DNA of 45,096 nucleotides from Chara braunii (GCA_003427395.1 BFEA01000028.1:4930788-4975883); one strand, 5' to 3'; shown: positions 11,890 through 22,563, counted from the stretch's first letter. The notes: generated from the letters alone by a model not told the origin. A program made the numbers and translations.

Positions 11890-12245
11890 TCTCCACGCTC
11901 GAGCTTTGTGCACCACGTGCAGTCCCCCTTCACGCGCCGCAAGCACGTGCTCTTTTTTTGCGTGGCCGTCGTCGATCTCCACGCGTCCTTCTTCCACGTG
12001 CTCCTTCCCGTCAGGCACGTCAAGCAACTTCCCGCATCGTCGATTTCCACGCTCGAGCTTTGTGCAGCACGTGCAGTCCCCCTTCACGCGCTGCAAGCAC
12101 GTGCTCTTTTTTAGCTGGCCATCATCGTCGCGGCCCCTGCCCACCACGATTGCGCATCATCCACGTGCTCCGTCGTCGACGTGGCCGTCGTCGATCTCCA
12201 CTCATCCTACTTCCATGTGCTCCTTCGTCCACGTGCTCGTCGTTG
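11890..12245 (+). promoter_or_regulatory. G-box-rich tandem repeat upstream of ORF2, copy A
   Basis: Seven exact CACGTG palindromes lie at 11914, 11944, 11995, 12068, 12098, 12162 and 12230, immediately before the ORF2 ATG at 12262. They lie in a diverged tandem repeat of about 155 bp, with the unit CTCGAGCTTTGTGCA..CACGTGCAGTCCCCC repeated at about 11898 and 12053. CACGTG is the plant G-box/E-box bound by bZIP and bHLH factors. Copy B keeps four of the seven. The location suggests a promoter, but this is inference. Confidence 0.5.
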
Positions 12246-12261
12246 CCGAGTTGCGGACGAC

Positions 12262-13848
12262 ATGGCCCCGAGGAACCCATCAGTGAAGGCCAGGAAAGAT
12301 AGCGGGGCGGGCGACAGGGGGGAAACCCAGAGAGGCAGAGGGCACGTGCCTAGGTCGAAAAGGCAGCGCGTTAAAGAGGCGAACTCCGACCACACAGGAG
12401 ACTTCCAGCCAGAAGAAGTGCTGATGGTGGATTCGCAAGGGACTTCAGCGGTGGCGCGATTGGGTTTCGGGCGGGATGGGGTGTCGAAGGAACAGTTGTC
12501 CGCTCCGAAGAAGAGCATTGCTGTTGGTGCTGTCGGGGCGTCGCAAAGGACCCCGAAGGCAGCAGGGGTTGTCATAACGGAGGTGCGCGTGCCGAGGCAA
12601 CTTCCTGCGGCGGCGGGGCAGGGCCAGCCACGTCAGGCACTCCCCCTGCAACAGGTGGGGGCTTCAGGGGGAGGGAAAGCACAGTCCGAGCAAAAGGGTG
12701 ATGCAACGGAGATCGACACTCAAACGGCGGCGGCGGATCACAACAATAGAAGCGGAGTCGCCGAAGGTGCGGCCGAGTAGAGGGTAGACGACGTCCGCCG
12801 CGACGATGGAAGAAGAGACAGAAAGCGGAAGGGCGACGACGACAACAACCGTCCACTTGTGACGAGGTTGAAGGGAGCCGCAAAGGAGGATGGTCTGGAG
12901 GAGAGATCGAAGTTGTGGGTTGATTGCGACTCTTTCTGGGGTCAGGGACCGGGGAAACCCTTGAGGGAGGCGGTTGGCGAGTGCGCGGACTACTTCATCG
13001 CCATCGCCAACGGAGACGCAGGAGCTGAACCGCCTGCGATGCTCATAGTGCCGCAGAACGACGTGCTGCGCTTCAAGATCGAGAACCCTGCGCAGCGTGA
13101 ACCGGCTCTGCGCAGAGCGCGCAGCGTGGAGAAACTGCTGCTGCGCGCCATCCACGGCTGGATCTTCAAATCGTCGTCGCGGTCGGCTGGATTCGCTCGT
13201 GCAGAGTCATACATCAGCGTCGACATTGCCACGGACGTCGCACGAGCAGTTTGGCAGGGGCAGGAATGGTCGACTGCACTCGTGTACCACACTCTGGCGA
13301 TGAAGATGGACATGCCTCTGTGGTTCGCGGGGGTGAAGATTGTGGATCGGCCCGAGGACGACGACATTGCGGCGCGGCAGGAGAAAACAGTTCTTCGCGT
13401 CGCGGAGTGCTGGACAAATGCACTCTGGTGTGGACAATGGGCGGACGGCGGTCGCGTGAAACAGGAGAGGTTGTCTAGGCTTGCGGACTGTCTTCGAGCG
13501 TTGTTGAGCGCGTGCATGTGGATCATGCGCATGCGTGGTGATGACGGCCGTTCGCACTACGAGGCGTGCCTTTACTCGTCCATGGTCGCCAAACCGACAA
13601 TGATAGCGGCAGGGTCGTACATCTTCAACTGGCGGCGAGACATCGTCGACAACGCGAACCTCGTCTTGGATCGTATAGGGAAGGCTCACCTCACGCTGGG
13701 AGAATATCCGCACTACATTCCGGAATGGTGTGACTGTGGGTTGGTGTTCGGCCACAACGCGGCCCTGAAGAACGCGGCGGAAGCCGCAAAACACGGATGG
13801 ATCGGCAGCGGGCCCGCGGCGGAGGAAGAGGGAGACGAGGACGGTTGA
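12262..13848 (+). pseudogene. ORF2 copy A: conserved element protein of unknown family, nonsense at codon 173
   Basis: The start is the ATG at 12262, because copy B's frame also starts at the matching ATG (21488). The frame spans 529 codons and is broken only by TAG at 12778-12780 (codon 173), where copy B has GAG. Residues 1-172 are Lys/Arg/Gly/Ala-rich and look disordered. From about 200 to the end the protein looks folded, with conserved Trp and Cys (ECW..ALWCGQW, EWCDCGLVFGHN) and a helix rich in Leu, Cys and Met (LADCLRALLSACMWIM). I recognise no domain. It lies between ORF1 and the transposase on the ORF1 strand. Its persistence in two copies differing by about 4 percent argues for an element gene and not a chance frame. 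The C-terminal part is open from an ATG at 12859 and could still be made alone. Confidence 0.65.
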
Positions 13849-14769
13849 CACGTGGGTGCGTCCGTGACGCAGCGTCAGGGTGCGGATCGTCGACTGATTG
13901 GAGCATTGAAAGACACAACGACGAACGCAGCGCCTGCGACCGCAAACGGGGCAGCACGGGCGGGATGGGTGCCAGCTGGTGTTGGTGGTTCAGCGCGGGG
14001 GGGGGGGGGAGCGTTAGGCGGGCGGTCGTGGCGGCTCCAACGGCGTGTGGTCTCGAGTGTCGTCATGCATATGTCAGCTTGTAGCCGTCGTTGTGCATGT
14101 GTAGTGAACGATGCATTCGTTTATTTTGTGTCATTATTCGGTGATTGGAGCGCGTTTTGTACGTTTGCTCCGCCGTAGGGTTAATTGGGTCGGCGGACTG
14201 CTCCGCCGAAATGTGCGTAGACGGCAGGACCAGTCCGTGTGTAGTGGGGAACGCTTGAAGTGTCGATAGTCAGACAGAAGGGGGAATCGTCGCCTGTGCG
14301 ATTGATTTGTTGTAATATGAACTTCGTGAAATGTGTGTTGCTGTTTCCATGTCGTGTGAATGCATGCTAAAGATTGCGCACGGAGTCATGTTGTTGGTGT
14401 CTTCTGTGTGGTTTTATCACATGATGCACTCGTGAGTGGCCATCGCATTATCGTCCGCATCTTTTTCTGTATGAGGCCCTTTCTTTCGATTTCACCTATC
14501 GCGGCATCGTTGTCACCGCCGTCAACTTAAGAAAGAAAAGAAATAAAAGGAAAAAAGGCAGGAACCCAAACATGCACTTTCATTGTCATCTTTGTGTGCT
14601 GGCGCCCGTGTTTCCCTTCCTCATGCCATCGCCGGATCCTAATGATTGCACCTACCATGAAGGAAGGGGGAAAAAAATGAAAACAAAAAAGTTGAACTAC
14701 CATAAGGAAGGTCACAGCGCAGTTGCCAGATGAGCACATCTGTCGCGAGTTCATCTTTCTTTTGTTTGT

Positions 14770-14890
14770 CGATGCATGTAAGTCATCACTGCAACAACGA
14801 AGCTTTTCCGACAACAATTCACAAACGCGATGCATGTCATTCGTCAATGCAACAACGAAGCTTCTCCGACAACATTTCACAACGCAGACA
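14770..14890 (+). repeat. Two-unit tandem repeat between ORF2 and ORF3
   Basis: Two units of about 58 bases share GCAACAACGAAGCTT.TCCGACAACA and flanking GATGCATGT words. Copy B shows the matching pair at about 18860-18965. No coding capacity is evident. Confidence 0.6.
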
Positions 14891-15055
14891 AGCCGAAACG
14901 ACATGCATAACACACGTTCCATGCACCGCAAAAAAAAAGAAGAAGATCCCTCGAAACGATAGCAGCAGTCGGCTACACCGAAACATCCATTCCCAAACAT
15001 CATCAAAAACATTCACCGTTCGAAAGTTCAAAAAAAAAAAGGCGTTGTGAAGCGC

Positions 15056-15502
15056 ATGCGAACCAGCAGGCTCACGAACCTCTTTGTGCCAGCCCTCGAC
15101 TACGACTCCCATCTACGACTACCCCCCCCATCAAACAAGGACCGAACCCATCGACGACTCCACGGCATTGCGCGGGAAAACCAACTTCTCGGCCATGACG
15201 ACAATGAAGAGCCAAAAAACGAAAAGACGACCGTAGAGGACGAATACTACATCAGCGACCCCGTCGCACTCCCGCTGCGCGACGGACTGGACCTATACAG
15301 CGTCGTGGAATACAAGAACAAACACCTGAGAAGAACCCGACCGCCACGACAGACCCTCACTGGCGATCGCGCGCGCAAGCGGAAGACGAAAGAGTTGTCG
15401 GCCGACTATGGCGGGACACGACTTCAACGGGACGAACAGGTAGGCGGCTGGCTGGATCAAACGTGTTTCATCCGTTGCGCCAGTGCATTGCGGAGCGCAT
15501 GA
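15056..15502 (+). CDS. ORF3 copy A: small conserved hypothetical frame
   Basis: The start is the ATG at 15056, giving about 148 residues; a GTG lies three codons upstream. The first 83 residues match the copy B frame on the minus strand. In that part I count seven base differences, of which four are synonymous, more than expected for a noncoding frame, though the sample is small. The C-terminal 55 residues are Arg/Lys-rich. The last about 45 bases overlap the 3' end of the convergent transposase gene. In copy B one lost base truncates it. No family is recognised. It could be a real accessory protein or an exon of something larger. Confidence 0.35.
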   Translation: MRTSRLTNLFVPALDYDSHLRLPPPSNKDRTHRRLHGIARENQLLGHDDNEEPKNEKTTVEDEYYISDPVALPLRDGLDLYSVVEYKNKHLRRTRPPRQTLTGDRARKRKTKELSADYGGTRLQRDEQVGGWLDQTCFIRCASALRSA

Positions 15503-16976
15503 GCCTCGCGCGTCAAAGTCAGCATGGACACTGGCTGCGGGGGGCGATGAATCCCGAGGTCCACTCGGCGCCTCACCCCGTTCGCGTCGAACTCGATGCC
15601 TGCATCGAGCAGGATGTTGTGGAGAATGCATACTGCCGTGAACTGCTGCGGCAGACTGTCGAGGTTCGTCTTGTGCGTCCGCAGGAAGAGCCTCCACATC
15701 CCTTTCAACCTCCCGAACACCCTCTCCACGGCCTGTCTCTTATACACATCTAGATGTGTATAAGAGACAGGTTGTGGAGAATGCATACTGCCGTGAACTG
15801 CTGCGGCAGACTGTCGAGGTTCGTCTTGTGCGTCCGCAGGAAGAGCCTCCACATCCCTTTCAACCTCCCGAACACCCTCTCCACGGCCCCTCTTGCGACC
15901 TTCTGCTTCGAGTCGAACCTTTCCTCGTCCGGGTGCTGATTGATTCCTTCGTACGGCACCACCACCCACTCAGAAGGAGGATACCCGTTGTCGCCCAAGA
16001 TGTATCCGTTCGTCCTCACCCCTCCCGGCAGCGTAACAGGAGGCCCACAAAACAGCAATCCCTCTTCCGCGTGCCTCGACAGACTTGACAGCTTGATCAC
16101 CGTAATGTCGTGGCAGCTCCCCGGATATCCAACGAACACATCAAGGACGCGCAGATCCAGGTCCACCACAACTTGCGCAATGACGGAAAAACGGTGCTTG
16201 CGGTCGAAGTAGTTCTCGCTCGGCGCGTTCGCCGGTTTGTCCACGTAGATGTGTGTGCAGTCAATTGCGCCATGGCAGTTTGGAAAGCCCTTGTCCAGAA
16301 ATGCCCGTAGCACGACTTGTTTCCGCACCCCCGTCGGCCACGATATCTTGTCCCCGTACCCCCTCAAAATAGCGGCTGTCACATCGCGCACGGCTCGAAC
16401 TCCGGAAGTCCTGCCTATGCCGAAGGATGATGTGCTGTTATCGTAAGACTCTCCTGTGGCCCACCTATACAGCGCGTATGTGACGATCTGCTCCGACTGT
16501 AGTGGCTCCCTGTAAAACGTCACCTGCCGCTGCACATGAGGCGCACATGCTTCGCTGATCTCCATGAACACTTTCTTGGACATGCGGAGCTTTTCCCGGA
16601 AGTAGTCGTCTGTCGCGTTATCGCACACCCGTAAATCCTCCCAAGTCCCGCCAGCTCTCCGCCGCATCCACCAACGTGGCGTCGCCCGAGAAAGCAAACC
16701 GCACCCGATTGCAGCGCACAGCTGAACCACGACTTGGGATGTGGTGATGCAGTCCGGGGTGTCCAACACCCTTTGTAGCAGAAGCCTCTGCCGCCGCCTC
16801 GAAAGCGCTGCCTTCATGCGCCCGGCCGCACTCTCAATTTGGAAACGACGGATAACGGCAACCGCAGCTACCGCGACAGTTGTCTTCTCCGTCGTCGACA
16901 GTACAGCAGGTCCATCACCATCGCAGTCGTCCATCATGTCCTTTGAAGACAAAAAAGGACGTCCACCGCCGCCCAC
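15457..16976 (-). CDS. PIF/Harbinger (HARBI1-type) DDE transposase, copy A, interrupted by adapter artefact
   Basis: The start is the ATG at 16976. The N-terminal 145 residues are poorly conserved; residues 147-215 look like the HTH region of Harbinger transposases. The DDE_Tnp_4-type catalytic domain follows: D239 in GAIDCTHI, D329 in LGDNGYP (family GDSGYP) and E366 in VERVFGRLKG, with GSCHD and FTAVCILHN motifs. It would cut and paste the element at its termini. Reading hits an artificial stop at about 15750, inside a 38-bp sequencing adapter flanked by a 117-bp duplication. The true C-terminus, ending in MKHV and TGA at 15457-15459, lies beyond the artefact. Relative to copy B there is a 24-base deletion near 15595. 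Apart from the artefact I see no lesion, so this is the best candidate for an active transposase in the window. Confidence 0.85.
15616..15732 (+). repeat. Artificial 117-bp duplication, left copy
   Basis: Identical to 15771-15887 and separated from it only by the adapter. It is best read as the same genomic bases assembled twice from either side of a mate-pair junction. Confidence 0.9.
15733..15770. other. Nextera (Tn5 mosaic-end) mate-pair junction adapter
   Basis: CTGTCTCTTATACACATCT at 15733-15751 is followed directly by its reverse complement at 15752-15770. This is the Nextera mate-pair circularisation junction and not biological sequence. Its translations give the known database contaminant strings VSYTHLDVYKRQ, LSLIHI and MCIRDR. 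Confidence 0.98.
15771..15887 (+). repeat. Artificial 117-bp duplication, right copy
   Basis: Exact second copy of 15616-15732 on the other side of the adapter. It encodes the same part of the transposase catalytic domain around E366. Confidence 0.9.
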
Positions 16977-17472
16977 CTCCGTGCACCTCTGCCACCACGT
17001 TTGAAGACGCCTGCAACCACGTCAGGAAGACAACCCGGCCCAACGACGCAATTCCGATTGGAGCGTCCACCCAACGCCGCTGAAGAGCAGGACCGCCGCG
17101 GCGCTTGCACGTGGCGAACGCGACTGCCTACCGGACGTCTTCGTTTTGCCGCGTCGACCACACTTGACGCAGTGGCGGTGCGGCGCCGCTAAAATACGCA
17201 ACGCGATGGCAAACGAAACCCTGCGAGGCGTAGACTGCTCCCTGGCCGACCCGCCTGTGCACCGCCACCACGTCGCTCCGCAAGATCAAAAATCGAAATT
17301 CGAATTTCGAAAGGGGATGTTCCCGCGTTGGCGATTTTTTTCCCAAGGGCCCGTGACGTTTTCCCGCCGTCCGCCTGTTGGACCACCACGCCTGCGACAC
17401 GGACATCCCGAATCGGAGGCCGGACATTCCTCTCGCGGCTGTGTATAATCTAATTAAACTGGCCGCGGAAGG

Positions 17473-17496
17473 GCCCCGAGGATTCGTCCTCGGGGC
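17473..17496. other. Perfect hairpin with TTCG loop at element junction
   Basis: GCCCCGAGGA, then TTCG, then TCCTCGGGGC: a 10-bp perfect stem built from the element's subterminal motif. It lies just inside the inferred right end of copy A. It could be a protein binding site or a snap-back structure. Confidence 0.7.
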
Positions 17497-17500
17497 AATT

Positions 17501-17524
17501 CTCCGAGGGCAGGTGGAACGACAC
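17501..17524 (-). repeat. Candidate right terminal repeat of copy A
   Basis: Read on the minus strand this gives GGTGTCGTTCCACCT followed by GCCCTCGGAG, comparable to the left end GGCGTCGTTCGACAC followed by CCTCGGGG. It is imperfect, so the boundary is tentative. Confidence 0.45.
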
Positions 17525-17649
17525 CTCCGAAAATAAAAAATTACTCCGAGGATTCGGGCGTCGTTTGACACACCTCAGCGCGTCCTCGGGCTCCAAGGAC
17601 GAATCCTCGGAGTAATTTTTGATTTTCAGAGGTGTCGTTCGACACACCG
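17511..17649. repeat. Foldback built from Harbinger terminal motifs
   Basis: A 21-bp perfect inverted pair (17536-17556 and 17600-17620, core ACTCCGAGGATTCG) is extended outward by imperfect pairing to about 17511 and 17640. The 43-base loop holds the terminal motif CGTCGTTTGACACACC. The unit resembles a MITE-like or abortive terminal structure and sits where copy B is truncated. Confidence 0.65.
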
Positions 17650-18283
17650 CAGCGAGAACTACTTCGACCACAAGCACCATTTTTCCGTCATTGCGCAGGT
17701 TGTGGTGGACCTGGATCTGCGCGTCCTTGATGTGTTCGGTGGATATCCGGGGAGCTGCCACGACATTAGGGTGATCCAGCTGTCAAGTCTGTCGAGGCAC
17801 GCGGAAGAGGGATTGTTGTTTTGTGGGCCTCCTGTGACGCTGCCGGGAGGGGTGAGGACGAACGGATACATCTTGGGCGACAACGGGTATCCTCCTTCTG
17901 AGTGGGTGGTGGTGCCGTACGAAGGAATCAATCAGCACCCGGACGAGGAAAGGTTCGACTCGAAGCAGAAGGTCGCAAGAGGGCCCGTGGAGAGGGTGTT
18001 CGGGAGGTTGAAAGGGATGTGGAGGCTCTTCCTGCGGACGCACAAGACGAACCTCGACAGTCTGCCGCAGCAGTTCACGGCAGTATGCATTCTCCACAAC
18101 ATCCTGCTCGATGGAGGCATCGAGTTCGACGAGAATTTGTTGTGGGAGGTCGACGCGAACGGGGTGAGGCGCCGAGTGGACCTCGGGATTCATCGCCCCC
18201 CGCAGCCAGTGTCCATGCTGACTTTGACGCGCGAGGCTCATGCGCTCCGCAATGCACTGGCGCAACGGATGAAACACGTTTGA
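17649..18283 (+). pseudogene. Harbinger transposase, copy B, N-terminal half missing
   Basis: The frame is open from about 17649 and begins at the equivalent of residue 253 of the copy A protein, in the motif ENYFD. It ends at the TGA at 18281-18283 after MKHV. The second catalytic Asp (LGDNGYP) and the Glu (VERVFGRLKG) are present, but the HTH region and first Asp (GAIDCTHI) are lost, so it cannot be catalytic. It keeps an 8-residue segment (ENLLWEV region) that copy A lacks. The upstream join to a terminal motif at 17632-17648 marks the truncation point. Confidence 0.88.
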
Positions 18284-18410
18284 TCCAGCCAGCCGCCTAC
18301 CTGTTCGTCCCGTTGAAGTCGTGTCCCGCCATAGTCGGCCGACAACTCTTTCGTCTTCTGCTTACGCGCGCGATCGCCAGTGAGGGTCTGCCGTGGCGGT
18401 CGGGTTCTTT

Positions 18411-18683
18411 TCAGGTGTTTTTCTTATATTCCACGACGCTGTATAGGTCCAGTCCGTCGCGCAGCAGGAGTGCGACGGGGTCGCTGATGTAGTATTCGTC
18501 CTCTACGGTCGTCTTTTCGTTTTTCGGCTCTTCATTGTCGTCGTGGCCGAGAAGTTGGTTTTCCCTCGCAATGTCGTGGAGTCGTCGAAGGGTTCGGTCC
18601 TTGTTTGATGGGGGGGGTAGTCGTAGATGGGAGTCGTAGTCGAGGGCTGGCACGAAGAGGTTCGTGAGCCTGCTGGTTCGCAT
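18411..18683 (-). pseudogene. ORF3 copy B: small conserved frame, frameshifted
   Basis: The ATG at 18683 matches the copy A start. It agrees with copy A for about 83 residues and then loses one base near 18423 (AAGAACAAACACC in A, AAGAAAAACACC in B). This creates an immediate stop at 18411-18413. No family is recognised. Its value is as the comparison copy for testing whether ORF3 is coding. Confidence 0.35.
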
Positions 18684-19891
18684 GCGCTTCACAGCGCCTT
18701 TTTTTTTTTTGAACTTTCGAACGGTGAATGTTTTTTATGATGTTTGGGAATGGATGTTTTGGTGTAGCCGACTGCTGCTATTGTTTCGAGGGATCTTTTT
18801 TTTTTTTTGCGGTGCATGGAATGTGTGTTGTGCATGTCGTCTCGACTTGTCCGCGTTTGTGAAATGTTGTCGGAGAAGCTTCGTTGTTGCATTGACGAAT
18901 GACGTGCATCGCGTTTGTGAATTGTTGTCGGAAAAGCTTCATTGTTGCATTGACGACTGACATGCATCGACAAACAAAAGAAAGATGAACTCGCGACAGA
19001 TGTGCTCATCAGGCAACTGCGCTGTGACCTTCCTTGTAGTAGTTCAAATTTTTTGTTTTCATTTTTTTCCCCCTTCCTTCATGGTAGGTGCAATCATTAG
19101 GATCTGGCGATGGCATGAGGAAGGGAAACATGGGCGCCAGCACACAAAGATGACAATGAAAGTGCATGTTTAGGTTCCTGCCTTTTTTCCTTTTATTTCT
19201 TTTCTTTCTTAAGTTGACGGCGATGATAACGATGCCGCGATAGGTGAAATCGAAAGAAAGGGCCTCATACAGAAAAAGATGCGGACGACAGTGCGATGGC
19301 CATTCACGTGTGCGTCATGTGATAAAACCACACAGAAGACAACGACGACATGACTCCGTGCGCAATCTTTAGCATCCACCACACGACATGGAAACAGCAA
19401 CACACATTTCACGGAGTTCATATTACAACAAATCAATTGCACAGGCGGCGATTCCCCTTTCTGCTTGACTATCGACACTTCAAGCGTTCCCCACTACACA
19501 CGGATTGGTCATGCCGTCTACGCACATTTCGGCAGAGAAGTCCGCCGACCCAATTAACCCTACGGCGGAGCAAACGTACAAAGTGCGCTCCAATCACCGA
19601 ATAATGACACAAAATAAACGAATGCATCGTTCACTACGCATGCACAACGACGGATACAAGCTCACATATGCATAACGACACTCAAGACCACACGCCGTTG
19701 GAGCCGCCACGACCGCCCGTCTAACGCCCCCCCCCCTCCCCCCCCGCTGAACCACCAACACCAGCCGGCACCCATCCCGCGCGTGCTGCCCTGCCTGCGG
19801 TCGCAGGCGCTGCGTTCGCCGTTGTGTCTTTCAATGCTCCAATCAGTCGACGATCCGCACCCTGACGCTGCATCACAGACGCACCCACGTG

Positions 19892-21488
19892 TCAACCGTC
19901 CTCGTCTCCCTCTTCCTCCGCTGCGGGCCCGCTGCCGATCCATCCGTGTTTCGCGGCTTCCGCCGCGTTCTTCAGGGCCGCGTTGTGGCCGAACACCAAC
20001 CCATAGTCACACCATTCCGGAATGAAGTGAGGGTATTCTCCCAGCGTGAGGTGAGCCTTCCCTATACGATCCAAGACGAGATTCGCGCTGTCAACGATGT
20101 GTCGCCGCCAGTCTAAGATGTACGACCCCGCCGCTATCATTGTCGGTTTGGCGACCATGGACGAGTAAAGGCACGCCTCGTAGTGCGAACGGTCGTCGTC
20201 ACCACCCATGCGCATGATCCACATGCACGCGCTCAACAACGCTCGAAGACAGTCCGCAAGCCTAGACAACCTCTCCTGTTTCACGCGACCACCGTCTGCC
20301 CATTGTCCACACCACAGTGCATCTCTCCAGCACTCCGCGGCGAGAAGAATTGTCGCCTCCTGTCGCGCCGCCATGTCGTCGTCCTCAGGCCGATCCACAA
20401 TCTTCACCCCCGCGAACCACAGAGGCACGTCCATCTTCATCGCCAGAGTGTGGTACACGAGTGCAGGGGACACCACGTTCGACCATTCCTGCCCTTGCCA
20501 AACTTCTCGTGCGACGTCCGTGGCAATGTCGACGCTGATGTACGACTCTGCAAGAGCGAATCCAGCCGACCGCGACGACGATTTGAAGATCCAGCCGTGG
20601 ATGGCGCAGCACCAGTTTCTCCATGCTGCGCGCTCTGCACAGAGCCGGTTCACGCTGCGCAGGGTCCTCGATCTTGAAGCGCGGCACGTCGTTCTGCGGC
20701 ACTATGAGCATCGCAGGCGGTTCAGCTCCTGCGTCTCCATTGGCGATGGCGATGAAGTAGTGCGCGCACTCGCCGACCGCCTCCCTCAAGGGTTTCCCCG
20801 GTCCCTGACCCCAGAAAGAGTCGCAATCAACCCACAACTTCGATCTCTTCTCCAGATCATCCTCCTTTGCGGCTCCCTTCAACCTCGTCACAAGTGGACG
20901 GTCGTCGTCGCCGTCGCCCTCCCGCTTTCTGTCTCTTCTTCCATCGTCGCGGCGGACGTCGTCTACCCTCTCCTCGGCCGCACCTTCGGCGACTCCGCTT
21001 CTACTGCTGTGATCCGCTGGCGCCGTCCGAGTGTCGATCGTCGTTGCATCGCCCTTTTGCGCGGACTGTTCTTTCCCTCCCCCTGAAGCCCCCACCTGTT
21101 GCAGGGGGAGTGCCTGACGTGGCTGGCCCTGCCCCGCCGCCGCGGGAAGTTGCCTCGACACGCGGACCTCCGTTATGACAACCCCTGCCGCCTTCGGGGT
21201 CCTTTGTGACGCCCCGACAGCACCAACAGCAATGCTCTGCTTCAGAGCAGACAGCTGTTCCTTCGACACCCCATCCCGCCCGAAACCCAATCGCGCCGCC
21301 GTTGAAGTCCCTTGCGCGTCCACCATCAGCACTTCTTCAGGCTGGAAATCTCCAGTGTGGTCGGAGCTCGCCTCTTCAACGCGCTGCCTTTTCGACTTAG
21401 GCACGTGCCCTCTGCCTCTCTGGGTTTCCCCCGCGTCGCCCGCCCCGCTATCTTTCCTTGCCTTCACTGATGCGTTCCTCGGGGCCAT
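19892..21488 (-). pseudogene. ORF2 copy B: unknown element protein, frameshifted
   Basis: The start is the ATG at 21488 (protein begins MAPRN as in copy A) and the end is the TGA at 19892-19894. The nonsense codon of copy A is absent here (GAG). A 2-base deletion near 20606, in the codons for LLRAIHGW, shifts the frame; the downstream frame continues to the normal C-terminus GDEDG. There is also a 12-base insertion near 20468 relative to copy A. I count about 25 amino-acid differences from copy A in the C-terminal 330 residues. The N-terminal Lys/Arg-rich region and the Cys/Trp-containing C-terminal part are both kept. Function is unknown. Confidence 0.65.
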
Positions 21489-21509
21489 GTCATCCGCAAC
21501 TCGGCAACG

Positions 21510-21860
21510 ATGAGCACGTGGAAGTAGGACGCGTGGAGATCGACGACGGCCACGTCAACGACGGAGCACGTGGACGATGCGCAATCGTGGTGGGCAGGAG
21601 CCGCGACGATGATGGCCAGCTAAAAAAGAGCACATGCTTGCGGCGCGTGAAGGGGGACTGCACGCGGTGCACAAAGCTCGAGCGTGGAGATCGACGACGC
21701 GGGAAGTTGCCTGACGTGCCTGACGGGAAGGAGCACGTGGAAGAAGGACGCGTGGAGATCGACGACGGCCACACAAAAAAAGAGCACGTGCTTGCGGCGC
21801 GTGAAGGGGGACTACACGCGGTGCACAAAGCTCGAGCGTTGAGAGGCAAAGGGCGGGAAG
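21510..21860 (-). promoter_or_regulatory. G-box-containing region upstream of ORF2, copy B
   Basis: Four exact CACGTG sites remain, at 21515, 21567, 21734 and 21785. The other positions occupied in copy A are altered (for example CACATG near 21634). The same tandem unit is recognisable. The ORF2 start follows at 21488 on the minus strand. Confidence 0.45.
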
Positions 21861-22563
21861 TGTTGGCGTGCGGGCTACGAATCACTGCTCAGACGACACC
21901 ATCGGAGACGTGGAAAATGAAGTACTGTCGTACGGACTGCGGCCCGGAATCTCCTTTTCAACGCGCTGCGCTATCGCCGCACACCGTGTACACGCCACGC
22001 CGTCCACGACAGCCCGCCCCCCGGCCGATCGTACACGGACCGTTTTTTCCCGAAGGCTTCTGGTGATCCCTCGCATGGCCAACAACGCGTGTGGGCGCGC
22101 AGGAGGACCATGGTGGAGGTCGAAAGACCCCGGCACACTTCCGTCGTCCGCCACCCCCCAAAACTCGAGGCGCCCCTGTCCTCCATTGTCCCCTCCCGCC
22201 CAAAAAAAACACACCCTGCCACCCATTCCTTTCTCCGACACCCCCCCCCAAAAAAAAGAAAACCCTGCTGGATCCCCATCCGTGTGTGGCTGCAACGCGT
22301 CACATCAAGAGGCGTTGAACAATAATCGGGCGTCGTAATTTGAAACCGAAGGACGCGCCGACGGGCATGACAGCAATCAACACCCTTCAAACTAATCAAA
22401 AAATTCGACTCTTGCAATGGAAACCGCTTGCAGAAATGACCCGTCGTCTGTACACAACCTGCCCACCACCGCACAACAGCACGCAGTACGGGGGCAACGC
22501 CGACGATCCAGAAGCACACACGAGGCATTCGCGTGGACGTTGGATATGTGTGGCCCATCGACT

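Larger units (their letters stand above)
9087..17524 (+). mobile_element. PIF/Harbinger-like DNA transposon, copy A (about 8.4 kb)
   Basis: Homology with inverted copy B begins at 9087 with GGGCGTCGTTCGACACACC. The element carries ORF1 (trihelix type), ORF2 (unknown) and ORF3 on the plus strand and a convergent HARBI1-type transposase on the minus strand. The right end is placed at 17501-17524, where the minus-strand reading GGTGTCGTTCCACCT resembles the left terminus. The bases CAA precede the left motif in both copies, so no clear 3-bp target duplication can be assigned. Harbinger elements usually encode only two proteins, so the extra frames are noteworthy. ORF1 and ORF2 are damaged in this copy. 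Confidence 0.8.
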
